Below the pieces are notes generated by a model, which had not been told where the DNA came from, did no database searches, and was given only the letters and a program-made list of their open reading frames with translations. A DNA stretch of 64,000 nt from an uncultured Holophaga sp. (GTDB lineage: Bacteria > Acidobacteriota > Holophagae > Holophagales > Holophagaceae), in assembly GCF_963677305.1 (NCBI RefSeq), contig NZ_OY781925.1, positions 371,501-435,500 on the forward strand. Direction: 5' to 3'. Below are positions 15,735 to 22,875 of this stretch, piece by piece. A program made the position numbers and the translations under genes. Position 1 is the stretch's first letter. Every line of letters begins with the position of its first letter.

Positions 15735-17995
15735 GACTTAGCTCCCCGCTTCGCAGGAGACACATAGGGGGCTTCCACGACGGGTTTGTTCACACTGAAG
15801 AGCGCCAGATGCGCCTGAAGGATCGGAACCCAGCTCTCCCTTTGGTCCTTGGACTTGCTGAGACCCTCCTGAACCAAGGCTACTGCTTCCTCAAAGCGCC
15901 CAGCAGAGGCATAGGCCACGGCCACCAAGTCCAGGATCTCAGGAGTCCGGACCCCTTGCTGGGCTTCCAATACCCCTTGGGCGAGACGAGCAGCTTCGGC
16001 CCCGTTTCGAATACCCGCATCAGCACTGGCCGCCAAGATCCAAGCCCGTTCCATCCGGGCCCTCAAATGACCGGGGACCATGCGATCCACCTGATCCAGA
16101 GCCGCCAAGGCCTCTAAATCATAGCCACGCTGGTGGATCGCCCAGGCTAGGCTACAGATTTTCTCTGCACTGAACATGGCCCGGAGGGTCTGGCGGAAAG
16201 CCGCCCGTGCCCCTTCTCGATCCCCCAGATCGGAGAGGATATACGCTTTCTGTTCCCACAGCCCAGGGTTGTAGGGATCAGCTTCGAGGGCCCTCAGTAT
16301 GTATACCTTCGCTTGAGGGAGATCCCGCTTCGCCTGCATGACGGAGGACATGCCCGCCAGGGCAGTCCCATCCTTGGAATCCATACCCAAAGCCGTCTGG
16401 AAGCAGATTTCGGCATTCGCGACCGACCCCTTCATGAGGAGTACTACGCCAAGGTTGTCAAGGTAGGCTGGGGTCCCGGGATCCCTTTGCACGGCAATCC
16501 TGAGGTGCTCAAGCCCTTCCTGATACCGGCCCGCTTTTCCCAGGCTGAGGCCATAGTTTGACTCAAAAAGCGGGGTTCCCGGGGCAATCTGCACGGCCTT
16601 GCCGTATTCCTGGATGGCTTCCTGCAGACGCCCTCTCTCTATGAGCTGGTACGCGTAGTTATTGTGGCCTCGCGGGTTGTGTGGCGAAGCCAGGATTACG
16701 CTATACCAGAGGTCCAGAGGGTCCTTGTAGTCCTCGTTGCGCAGGTAGGTCAGGATACCCAGGGTGGCTAGGATGGCGGCAAAAAGGGCCGCCACGAGGA
16801 AGTTCATCCAGGCCAAGCGGGCACCCCAGCGTTCCCTGACCACCCTCAATCCGGCATGGACGACCAACACCAAAGCCACCAGGGCCGGGACCAGGGGTAG
16901 GTACATCCGGTGCTCCACCGCCAGATCCAGGATGGGCATGACGCTGGAAGTCGGGGCGAGGATGGCCAGGAAGAGGAGGGGCAGGAAGGCCAGACGGGGA
17001 CGCTTGAAGAAGGCCCAGATGGTGAAGCCCAGAAGCACCAAGGCGGCCACGATTCCGGGAGCCAGGGGCTTCCACGAGGTAGTGGGCTGCCAGAAGTAGT
17101 CGAAGACCAGGGGGTGGGGCCAGATCACCATCCGGAGGTAGTGAAGGACCACCCTAGGCTGATTGAGGGCGTATTTCCACCAGGGCATGGTGTAGCCCGA
17201 AGCTGCGAAGGTTCGGGGAGCTGCGTGGAGCTGGACATAGAGGAAGGGGAGCCATGTGAGGACCAGCCCCAGGTAGAACCAACGCCTCTCCCGCATGGCC
17301 CCCCGGAAGGATCCCGCCACAAAAGCCCGGTCAAAGCAGAGCACCAGCAAGGGAAGGGAGACCGCAATCTCCTTGCTCTGAAGGGCCAGGGCACAGGCCA
17401 GTACAGCCAGAACCTGCCAAAGGAGCTTCCGGGACTCCAGACTCCGGAGGAAGGCATAGAAGGTGGCCAGGATCAAAAGAGAGACGACGGATTCGTAGCG
17501 CTGCGTGATGTACGAAACCGACTCTGTGACCAGGGGGTGGAGGGCCCAAAGAGCCGCAATGCCCAAAGCCAGGGCAGAAATCTGGTCCTTGAAGCGCTCC
17601 TGGAAGCAGGGAAGGAGAAGGGTACGCCGCACCACCCCAAGGAGGGTCAGAGAAGCCAGAAGGTGAACCGCCAAATTCACCAGATGGAAGCCAAAAGGAC
17701 GCACCCCCCCGAAGGCGTAGTTGAGGGCGAAGCTCAGGGTCACCAGGGGGCGGTTCAACCATCCCTTGCCTGGAAGGATGAGGACATCCCGGAGGGGCCA
17801 GAGGTGGCGGATGGTGTACTGGTCAAGTACATCGCAATAGTCATCATAGGTAAAAGGGCTGTGCAAACTGTTGGAGTAGGCCAGAAGCACAGCCAGGACC
17901 AAGAGCAGGGCCATAGCCCAGGGGGGCCAGACCCGGTGGCGACGGAGGGCGGAGGGCGTCTCCACACCAAGAAGAGGGGATGGGACCTGCTGCAT
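15731..17995 (-). CDS. TMTC-like membrane glycosyltransferase with C-terminal TPR repeats
   Basis: A 754-residue inner-membrane protein. The first 430 residues hold about ten hydrophobic helices. An acidic FTYDDYCDV motif in the first periplasmic loop is typical of GT-C enzymes using lipid-linked donors. The region before NEDYKDPLDLWYSV ends the membrane part. The last 310 residues are TPR units (YAYQLIERGRLQEAIQEYGK, GLSLGKAGRYQEGLEHLR, LGVVLLMKGSVANAEICF). The layout matches bacterial TMTC/DUF1736 relatives, whose animal counterparts O-mannosylate proteins. ATG 17995 has GGAG upstream. It sits directly downstream of the pilA terminator and upstream of GtrB- and GtrA-like genes, suggesting protein or pilin O-glycosylation, which is inference. 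Confidence 0.75.
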   Translation of the reverse strand: MQQVPSPLLGVETPSALRRHRVWPPWAMALLLVLAVLLAYSNSLHSPFTYDDYCDVLDQYTIRHLWPLRDVLILPGKGWLNRPLVTLSFALNYAFGGVRPFGFHLVNLAVHLLASLTLLGVVRRTLLLPCFQERFKDQISALALGIAALWALHPLVTESVSYITQRYESVVSLLILATFYAFLRSLESRKLLWQVLAVLACALALQSKEIAVSLPLLVLCFDRAFVAGSFRGAMRERRWFYLGLVLTWLPFLYVQLHAAPRTFAASGYTMPWWKYALNQPRVVLHYLRMVIWPHPLVFDYFWQPTTSWKPLAPGIVAALVLLGFTIWAFFKRPRLAFLPLLFLAILAPTSSVMPILDLAVEHRMYLPLVPALVALVLVVHAGLRVVRERWGARLAWMNFLVAALFAAILATLGILTYLRNEDYKDPLDLWYSVILASPHNPRGHNNYAYQLIERGRLQEAIQEYGKAVQIAPGTPLFESNYGLSLGKAGRYQEGLEHLRIAVQRDPGTPAYLDNLGVVLLMKGSVANAEICFQTALGMDSKDGTALAGMSSVMQAKRDLPQAKVYILRALEADPYNPGLWEQKAYILSDLGDREGARAAFRQTLRAMFSAEKICSLAWAIHQRGYDLEALAALDQVDRMVPGHLRARMERAWILAASADAGIRNGAEAARLAQGVLEAQQGVRTPEILDLVAVAYASAGRFEEAVALVQEGLSKSKDQRESWVPILQAHLALFSVNKPVVEAPYVSPAKRGAKS

Positions 17996-18043
17996 ATCGC
18001 TCCTTGCCTTGCCTGCGGACTAGCTTAACGGATGGCTCCGGGC

Positions 18044-18078
18044 AAAAAAAAAGCACCCCTGAATTTCCAGGGGTGCTT
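18044..18078 (-). terminator. Rho-independent terminator of pilA
   Basis: On the minus strand an 11-bp stem (AAGCACCCCTG paired with CAGGGGTGCTT, 6-base loop) is followed by an unbroken run of nine T. It lies 17 bases past the pilA stop, so it should separate pilin transcription from the glycosyltransferase operon. Confidence 0.92.
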
Positions 18079-18094
18079 CCGAAGCCTGCGGCAA

Positions 18095-18547
18095 TCAGTC
18101 GAGGGCCACGATCTTGGTGGTGGAGGCGGACACACCGCCCTTCAGGTACAAGGCAGTGATGATCACGGCGGAGTAAGACTGGCCGGTGGCAGGGTCAGTA
18201 TAGTTAGTGCCATTGAGGGCCACCTGACCCACCCCACCCGTTGCAGCAGCGATGAAGGGGGCGCTGCCGGCATAGTAGGGATTGACCGTATTGGGGGTGG
18301 TGAAGTTGGAAAGGGCAAGCACGGAGCCCACCACCTCGGTGGCGGTGACAGCGGTGCCGTTCTCCTTCATGGTGTCGTTGACGCGAGCACACTCACCGGC
18401 GATGGCGTCGGCGTTGCCCTGGGTGGCCTTGGCCTTGGCGCGCTCACGCTGTCCCAGCAGGGCGGGGATGGCGATCGCGGAGATGATGCCGATGATGGCG
18501 AGGACGAGCAGAAGCTCGATGAGGGTGAAGCCGGACTGCTTCTTCAT
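18095..18547 (-). CDS. pilA: Major type IV pilin (PilA-like)
   Basis: A 150-residue prepilin. The five-residue leader MKKQSG is followed by the class III signal FTLIELLLVLAIIGIISAIA with Phe+1 and Glu5, processed and methylated by PilD. The hydrophobic alpha1 helix runs into PALLGQRERAKAKA. The globular part is rich in Ala, Thr, Gly and Asn and has a single Cys (GECARVN), so no C-terminal disulfide loop. The ATG at 18547 has AAAGGAG upstream and a sigma-54-type promoter 35 bases away; a strong terminator follows. The high expression expected from these signals fits the major pilus subunit. The second pilin gene lies 174 bases upstream. Confidence 0.88.
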   Translation of the reverse strand: MKKQSGFTLIELLLVLAIIGIISAIAIPALLGQRERAKAKATQGNADAIAGECARVNDTMKENGTAVTATEVVGSVLALSNFTTPNTVNPYYAGSAPFIAAATGGVGQVALNGTNYTDPATGQSYSAVIITALYLKGGVSASTTKIVALD

Positions 18548-18581
18548 GGGTTTCTCCTTTAGGAACCTGGCCCCGATCTTA

Positions 18582-18598
18582 GGCAATCCCCGGGCCAA
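18582..18598 (-). promoter_or_regulatory. Sigma-54 (-24/-12) promoter of pilA
   Basis: On the minus strand TTGGCCCGGGGATTGCC has GG and GC dinucleotides separated by exactly 10 bases, matching the -24/-12 consensus (TGGC-N8-TTGC). The expected start site leaves about 24 bases before the ATG including the AAAGGAG. Sigma-54 control with a PilR-type activator is typical of pilA genes. The PilS/PilR pair is not in the window. Confidence 0.7.
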
Positions 18599-18721
18599 TT
18601 GCCACTGAATGTGAAAAAGCGTGGGAAGAAGGCGGGAATGGCTTCCAGGCAGCGCTCCGGGTCCCCCTTTCTCCCTCCCAGATGCCCTGCTCCGGCAGAA
18701 AGGGGTGCCCCGCTGCGTCAC

Positions 18722-19147
18722 CTACTTCAGGCGCTGGAGCTCCGAGCCCGCCTGATCTGTCTGGTAAGCGGTGGTAGCGAGAGAGGGGTCCACCACAGTC
18801 AGGGTGTAGGCCAGGCCACTGGAACCGATCTCCAGGGTGTAGTCCATGGTGGAGTTGCCCTTGGGGGTGAAGGTGGGCAGGAGGGAGGTGGCCGAGGAAT
18901 CCGCGGTCCCCGAAGCAGGCCAACTATAGGTCGCCGCAGTACCGTAGATCCCGTTCTCAGCCTTGCGGGACTCCAAGAGGAGAGACATCACCTTGGCGTT
19001 GGCCATGGCATCGCCCACCACCCGGGCACGACGGCGCTGGCCCAGGTAGCTAGGGATGGCGATGGCGGAGATGATGCCAAGGATGGCGACGACCAGCAGC
19101 AGCTCTATGAGGGAGAAGCCCTTCTGTTCCTTCCTGCGACCGTACAT
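18722..19147 (-). CDS. Type IV pilin-like protein
   Basis: A 141-residue prepilin. The short basic leader MYGRRKEQKG precedes the signal FSLIELLLVVAILGIISAIA with Glu5, then PSYLGQRRRARVVGDAMANA. The C-terminal portion (LPTFTPKGNSTMDYTLEIG, YTLTVVDPS) is short and lacks a cysteine pair. The start at 19147 has GGGAGG 7 bases upstream. It may be a second major pilin, a minor pilin or a GspG-like pseudopilin; the longer basic leader separates it from PilA. It lies upstream of pilA and has its own near-consensus -24/-12 promoter, so separate expression is possible. Confidence 0.85.
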   Translation of the reverse strand: MYGRRKEQKGFSLIELLLVVAILGIISAIAIPSYLGQRRRARVVGDAMANAKVMSLLLESRKAENGIYGTAATYSWPASGTADSSATSLLPTFTPKGNSTMDYTLEIGSSGLAYTLTVVDPSLATTAYQTDQAGSELQRLK

Positions 19148-19175
19148 GGCAAGCCTCCCGGGGATGAGAGTACTA

Positions 19176-19192
19176 TGCAATCCCTGTGCTGG
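19176..19192 (-). promoter_or_regulatory. Possible sigma-54 promoter of the second pilin
   Basis: The minus strand reads CCAGCACAGGGATTGCA. The -12 half (TTGCA) is perfect and the -24 half is AGCAC instead of GGCAC, with correct spacing. It lies 29 bases before the pilin ATG. It is weaker than the pilA site and could be a degenerate match. Confidence 0.4.
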
Positions 19193-19201
19193 TTTTCAAG
19201 G

Positions 19202-19636
19202 TCAAATGCGGGTCCAGGCCACATGAAAGTGGGCAAGGATGGCGTCGCGCTCGACTTTCTCCTGCTCGGCCATGCTGGTGTAGGGGTGGCAGTAGATCAC
19301 CCGGCGGACGCCGCGGCGGATGAGGGCGCGGGTGCAGGTGAGGCAGGGCTCGTGGGTGACGTAGGCGGTGGCCACGGAGCCGTCACAGAAGCCCAGGGCG
19401 TTCTCCTCGGCGTGGCTGGTATGGAGGCAGCGCTGATTGGGGCCGCAGGTCTCGGGGGTGCAGTGGGGCATGCCGGGGAGGGCACCGTTGTAGCCCGCGG
19501 AGGCGATGCCGCCATCGGGGCGCAGGAGGATGCAGCCCACCTTGAGGCGGCAGCAGGTCCCCAGGCGGCTCAGCTCCAGGGCCATGTTCATGAAGACCTG
19601 GTCCTTGAGGGCGTGGCGGTCGGGATCGTAGGTCAC
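19202..19636 (-). CDS. dCMP/cytidine deaminase family protein (ComEB-like)
   Basis: A 144-residue zinc-dependent deaminase. The zinc motifs are TSHAEENAL (His and catalytic Glu) and HEPCLTCTRAL (two Cys), and an upstream GYNGALPGMPHC with TCGPNQRCLHT is typical of dCMP deaminases such as ComEB. It should convert dCMP to dUMP for thymidylate synthesis in the cytoplasm. The GTG start at 19636 is chosen because AAGGAGG precedes it by 6 bases; the longer open frame upstream runs into a palindromic repeat. It stands alone, with 54 bases between its stop and the pilin start. A role in DNA uptake is not implied. Confidence 0.88.
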   Translation of the reverse strand: MTYDPDRHALKDQVFMNMALELSRLGTCCRLKVGCILLRPDGGIASAGYNGALPGMPHCTPETCGPNQRCLHTSHAEENALGFCDGSVATAYVTHEPCLTCTRALIRRGVRRVIYCHPYTSMAEQEKVERDAILAHFHVAWTRI

Positions 19637-19696
19637 GGAGGCCTCCTTGAAGGAGGATAACCGGGATAGGGGAGCAGGGATGGAGGGAGGCACAGG

Positions 19697-19996
19697 ATCG
19701 AAAAGCTGAAAAGCCTTTGGCCACGGATGCACACAGATGAGCACAGATGGATCGCGACCCACCCTGGGTGAGCGCGAGGCCCCGCCTGGGACAGGTTCAG
19801 GAAGGGGTTCGGCCCGTGGACGCGCTGGTGCGTCTCAGGGCCGCACCCCTTCCTGAACGCGGACGGTCCCCGTCCGCCCCCGCGCAGCGGGGCCTCCCAG
19901 GCGGGGCCTCCCGCTCACCCGAGCCGCACCCATCCAGCTTTTATCCGTGCGCATCCGCGCTCATCCGTGGCTGATCTGCTTTCGGCTTTTCCTCCT
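19697..19996 (+). repeat. CACGGAT palindromic element, copy 3 (full length)
   Basis: A full-length copy, closest to copies 1 and 6: GAAAAGCTGAAAAGCC arm, CACGGATGCA/CACAGATGAG/CACAGATGGA iterations, the GTTCAGGAAGGGGT hairpin arm, GCGGACGG-N3-CCGTCCGC, CCCCGCGCAGCGGGG, and the inverse right arm ending in GCTTTTCC. It lies between the divergent dCMP deaminase and lon genes. Bases 19997-20185 after it are GC-rich with only a possible TACACT -10 at about 20159 before lon. Confidence 0.85.
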
Positions 19997-20185
19997 TACG
20001 GTCCATCCTCGGCGCCCTGCCCCTGTCCCCGGCCCCCCAAAGTCAAGCCGCAGGGGCCACCTGACGAAGCAGGGGCGTGCAGGTGGCAGTCCCACGCGGG
20101 GTCCGGTCGGCATCGAAGCCCTGGAGGCCCATCCCCGTTCCCGGGCCCCCGCGGCAAGCTACACTGAACCCCAAAGAGGTACACC

Positions 20186-22627
20186 TTGGCTGAAGAACTG
20201 AACCCCACCCAGATATTCGACGAACAGCCCAAAATCCCCGAGGTCCTGCCGGTCCTGCCCCTGCGGGACGTGGTGGTCTACCCCTATGTGATCCTGCCCC
20301 TCAGCGTCAGCCGCGAGAAGTCCATCCGCGCCGTGGACACCGCCCTGGTCGAGAACCGCATGATCCTGCTCCTATCCCAGAAGCAGACGGAGATGGACGA
20401 CCCCAAGCCCGAAGACCTCTACCAGGTCGGCACCGCAGCCCTCATCGTCCGCGTGCTCAAGCTCCCCGATGGCCGCATCCGCGCCCTGGTCCAGGGCCTC
20501 CAGCGGGTCCGGGTCGAATACTTCACCGAGACCGAAAACGTCTTCAAGGCCCGGGTCGAGCCCCTGGTGGAGCCTGAGAGCCCCAACTCCAGCGTGGAGC
20601 AGGATGCCCTCATGCGCTCGGTCAAGCAGACCCTGGAGAAGGCCGTCGCCCTGGGCAAGAGCCTCAACCAGGAGGTCCTGGTCATCGCCGCCAACCTGGA
20701 CGCCCCCGGGCGCCTGGCGGACCTGGTGGCCTCCAACCTGGAGCTCAAGCCCCCCCAGCTCCAGGAGGTCCTGGAGATCATCGATCCCCTGGCCCGCCTC
20801 AAGCGCATCCACGAGCTCATCATGCGGGAGATCGAGCTGCTGGAGGTCCAGCAGAAGATCACCATGGAGGCCCGGGGCGAGATGGACAAGAGCCAGCGGG
20901 AGTACTACCTCCGCCAGCAGCTCAAGGCCATCCAGCAGGAGCTGGGCGAGACCAACGAGCTGGCCGAGGAGATCCAGGCCTTCCGCGACAAGCTGGCCAA
21001 GCTCACCGTCCCCGAAGACATCATGCTGGAGATCGACCGCAACCTGAAGAAGCTGGAGCGCATGCACCCGGACTCCAGCGAGACGGCCGTCACCCGCACC
21101 TACCTGGAGTGGATGACCGAGATGCCCTGGGGGGTGATCTCCGAGGACAACAAGGACCTGAAGAAGGCCAAGGAGATCCTGGACGAGGAGCACGACGGCC
21201 TGGAGAAGATCAAGGACCGCCTCATGGAGTTCCTGGCGGTGCGCAAGCTCCGCCCCGATCTCAAGGGCACCATCCTCTGCTTTGTGGGGCCTCCGGGGAC
21301 CGGCAAGACCTCGCTGGGCAAGAGCGTGGCCAAGGCCCTGGGCCGCAAGTTCGCCCGGGTCTCCCTGGGCGGCGTCCATGACGAGTCCGAGATCCGCGGC
21401 CACCGCCGCACCTATGTGGGTGCCATGCCCGGACGCATCGTCCAGGCCCTGCACCAGGTCAAGACCATGAACCCGGTCATCGTCCTGGACGAAGTGGACA
21501 AGATCGGCCGGGACATGCGGGGCGACCCGAGCGCTGCCCTGCTGGAGGTGCTGGATCCCGAGCAGAACAACACCTTCCGTGACAACTACATGAACGTGAA
21601 CATCGACCTGAGCCAGGTGCTCTTCCTGACCACGGCCAACGAGCTGGACCCCATCCAGCCCGCCTTCCGGGACCGCATGGAGATCATCAGCCTCTCCAGC
21701 TACACCCTGGAGGAGAAGATCAGCATCGCCGAGAAGCACCTGATCCCCCGCCAGCTCGAAAAGAATGGCATCACCCGGGAGCAGGTGGCCTTCGCCAAGT
21801 CGGGGCTCCGGGCCCTGATCCAGGGCTACACCCGGGAGTCCGGCCTGCGCCAGCTGGAGCGGGAGGTCGGCAGCGTCTGCCGGAAGATCGCCCGGCGGGT
21901 GGCGGAGGAGAAGCAGGAAGGGAAGTTCACCCTCACCGAGGCGAACATCCAGGAGCTCATGGGTCCCCTCAAGCTCCTCAAGGACGAGCGGCTCAAGGCC
22001 CCCCGGGTGGGGGTGGTGACGGGTCTGGCCTGGACCTCCACCGGCGGCGATGTGCTCTTCGTGGAGGCCCTCAAGATGCCCGGCAAGGGCGGGCTGATTC
22101 TCACGGGCCAGCTGGGGGATGTGATGAAGGAGAGCGCCCAGGCGGCGCTGAGCTACATCCGCAGCCGCAGCGAGGCCTTCGGCATCGAGGCAGAGCTCTT
22201 CCAGAAGCACGATATCCACATCCACTTCCCCGAGGGGGCCATCCCCAAGGACGGGCCCTCGGCGGGTCTGGCCATGGCCACGGTCCTGCTCTCGGTCCTG
22301 AAGGGCATCCCGGTGAAGAACACCCTGGCCATGACGGGTGAGATCGACCTGCGGGGCGAGGCCCTGGCCATCGGCGGGCTGAAGGAGAAGTCCCTGGCGG
22401 CCCTGCGGGTGGGGATCAAGGACATCATCATCCCCTTCGCCAACCAGAAGGACCTGGAGGAGATCTCCCCCGAGGTCCGGGCCAAGCTCAGCTTCCACCC
22501 CGTCAAGCACGTGGAGGAGGTCTTCGAGATGGCCCTGACCCAGTGGGAGTGCCCCGACAGGCCGAAGAAGGCCGCCGCGAAGAAGCCTGCCAAAGCCCCG
22601 GTGAAGAAGACCCCCGCCAAGGCCTGA
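20186..22627 (+). CDS. lon: ATP-dependent protease Lon
   Basis: An 813-residue cytoplasmic AAA+ serine protease degrading misfolded and regulatory proteins. The N-terminal LonN domain begins with VLPVLPLRDVVVYPYV. A coiled-coil linker near residues 190-270 is rich in Glu, Lys and Gln. Walker A is GPPGTGKTSLGKS near residue 370 and Walker B is VIVLDEVDKIG. The protease domain has the catalytic Ser in KDGPSAGLAM and Lys in GGLKEKSLAALRVGI. The last 25 residues are an unusual Lys/Ala/Pro-rich tail (AAKKPAKAPVKKTPAKA). The TTG start at 20186 has AGAGG at 7 bases. It is monocistronic with its own terminator. Confidence 0.97.
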   Translation: MAEELNPTQIFDEQPKIPEVLPVLPLRDVVVYPYVILPLSVSREKSIRAVDTALVENRMILLLSQKQTEMDDPKPEDLYQVGTAALIVRVLKLPDGRIRALVQGLQRVRVEYFTETENVFKARVEPLVEPESPNSSVEQDALMRSVKQTLEKAVALGKSLNQEVLVIAANLDAPGRLADLVASNLELKPPQLQEVLEIIDPLARLKRIHELIMREIELLEVQQKITMEARGEMDKSQREYYLRQQLKAIQQELGETNELAEEIQAFRDKLAKLTVPEDIMLEIDRNLKKLERMHPDSSETAVTRTYLEWMTEMPWGVISEDNKDLKKAKEILDEEHDGLEKIKDRLMEFLAVRKLRPDLKGTILCFVGPPGTGKTSLGKSVAKALGRKFARVSLGGVHDESEIRGHRRTYVGAMPGRIVQALHQVKTMNPVIVLDEVDKIGRDMRGDPSAALLEVLDPEQNNTFRDNYMNVNIDLSQVLFLTTANELDPIQPAFRDRMEIISLSSYTLEEKISIAEKHLIPRQLEKNGITREQVAFAKSGLRALIQGYTRESGLRQLEREVGSVCRKIARRVAEEKQEGKFTLTEANIQELMGPLKLLKDERLKAPRVGVVTGLAWTSTGGDVLFVEALKMPGKGGLILTGQLGDVMKESAQAALSYIRSRSEAFGIEAELFQKHDIHIHFPEGAIPKDGPSAGLAMATVLLSVLKGIPVKNTLAMTGEIDLRGEALAIGGLKEKSLAALRVGIKDIIIPFANQKDLEEISPEVRAKLSFHPVKHVEEVFEMALTQWECPDRPKKAAAKKPAKAPVKKTPAKA

Positions 22628-22651
22628 GCGGCCACAGAGCGGACCCCGGAC

Positions 22652-22686
22652 AGAGCCAGGACACCCCCACAGGTGTTCCTGGCTCT
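22652..22686 (+). terminator. Probable terminator of lon
   Basis: AGAGCCAGGA-CACC pairs with AGGTGTTCCTGGCTCT in a long stem with one bulge and a short C-rich loop, 25 bases after the lon stop. Only TCT follows, with no clear T-run, so strength is uncertain. Confidence 0.55.
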
Positions 22687-22705
22687 TCTGACGGAGGTCG
22701 CCGGG

Positions 22706-22832
22706 AATGAAAAGCCTTGGGTCCGCCGATGCACGCCGATAGACGCCGATGGGCTCCGACCCACCCTGGCTTTTATCCGTGCGCATCCGTGCTCATCCGT
22801 GGCTGATGGGCTTTTTCAGCTTTTGATCCCTC
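22706..22832 (+). repeat. CACGGAT palindromic element, copy 4 (short form)
   Basis: A short copy: GAATGAAAAGCCTTGGGTCC on the left, joined through GACCCACCCTGG directly to the right arm (ATCCGTGCGC, ATCCGTGCTC, ATCCGTGG, GGGCTTTTTCAGC). The central hairpins are absent. It fills the gap between the convergent lon and histidine kinase genes. Confidence 0.8.
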
Positions 22833-22875
22833 TTCCTTCATCCTCGTCCATCACCGGGGATCCCCGGCTGGCGCT

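Noticed and set aside
20372-22786. 804-codon minus-strand open frame over lon
   Set aside because: Antisense shadow; the Lon Walker and protease motifs on the plus strand settle the coding strand.
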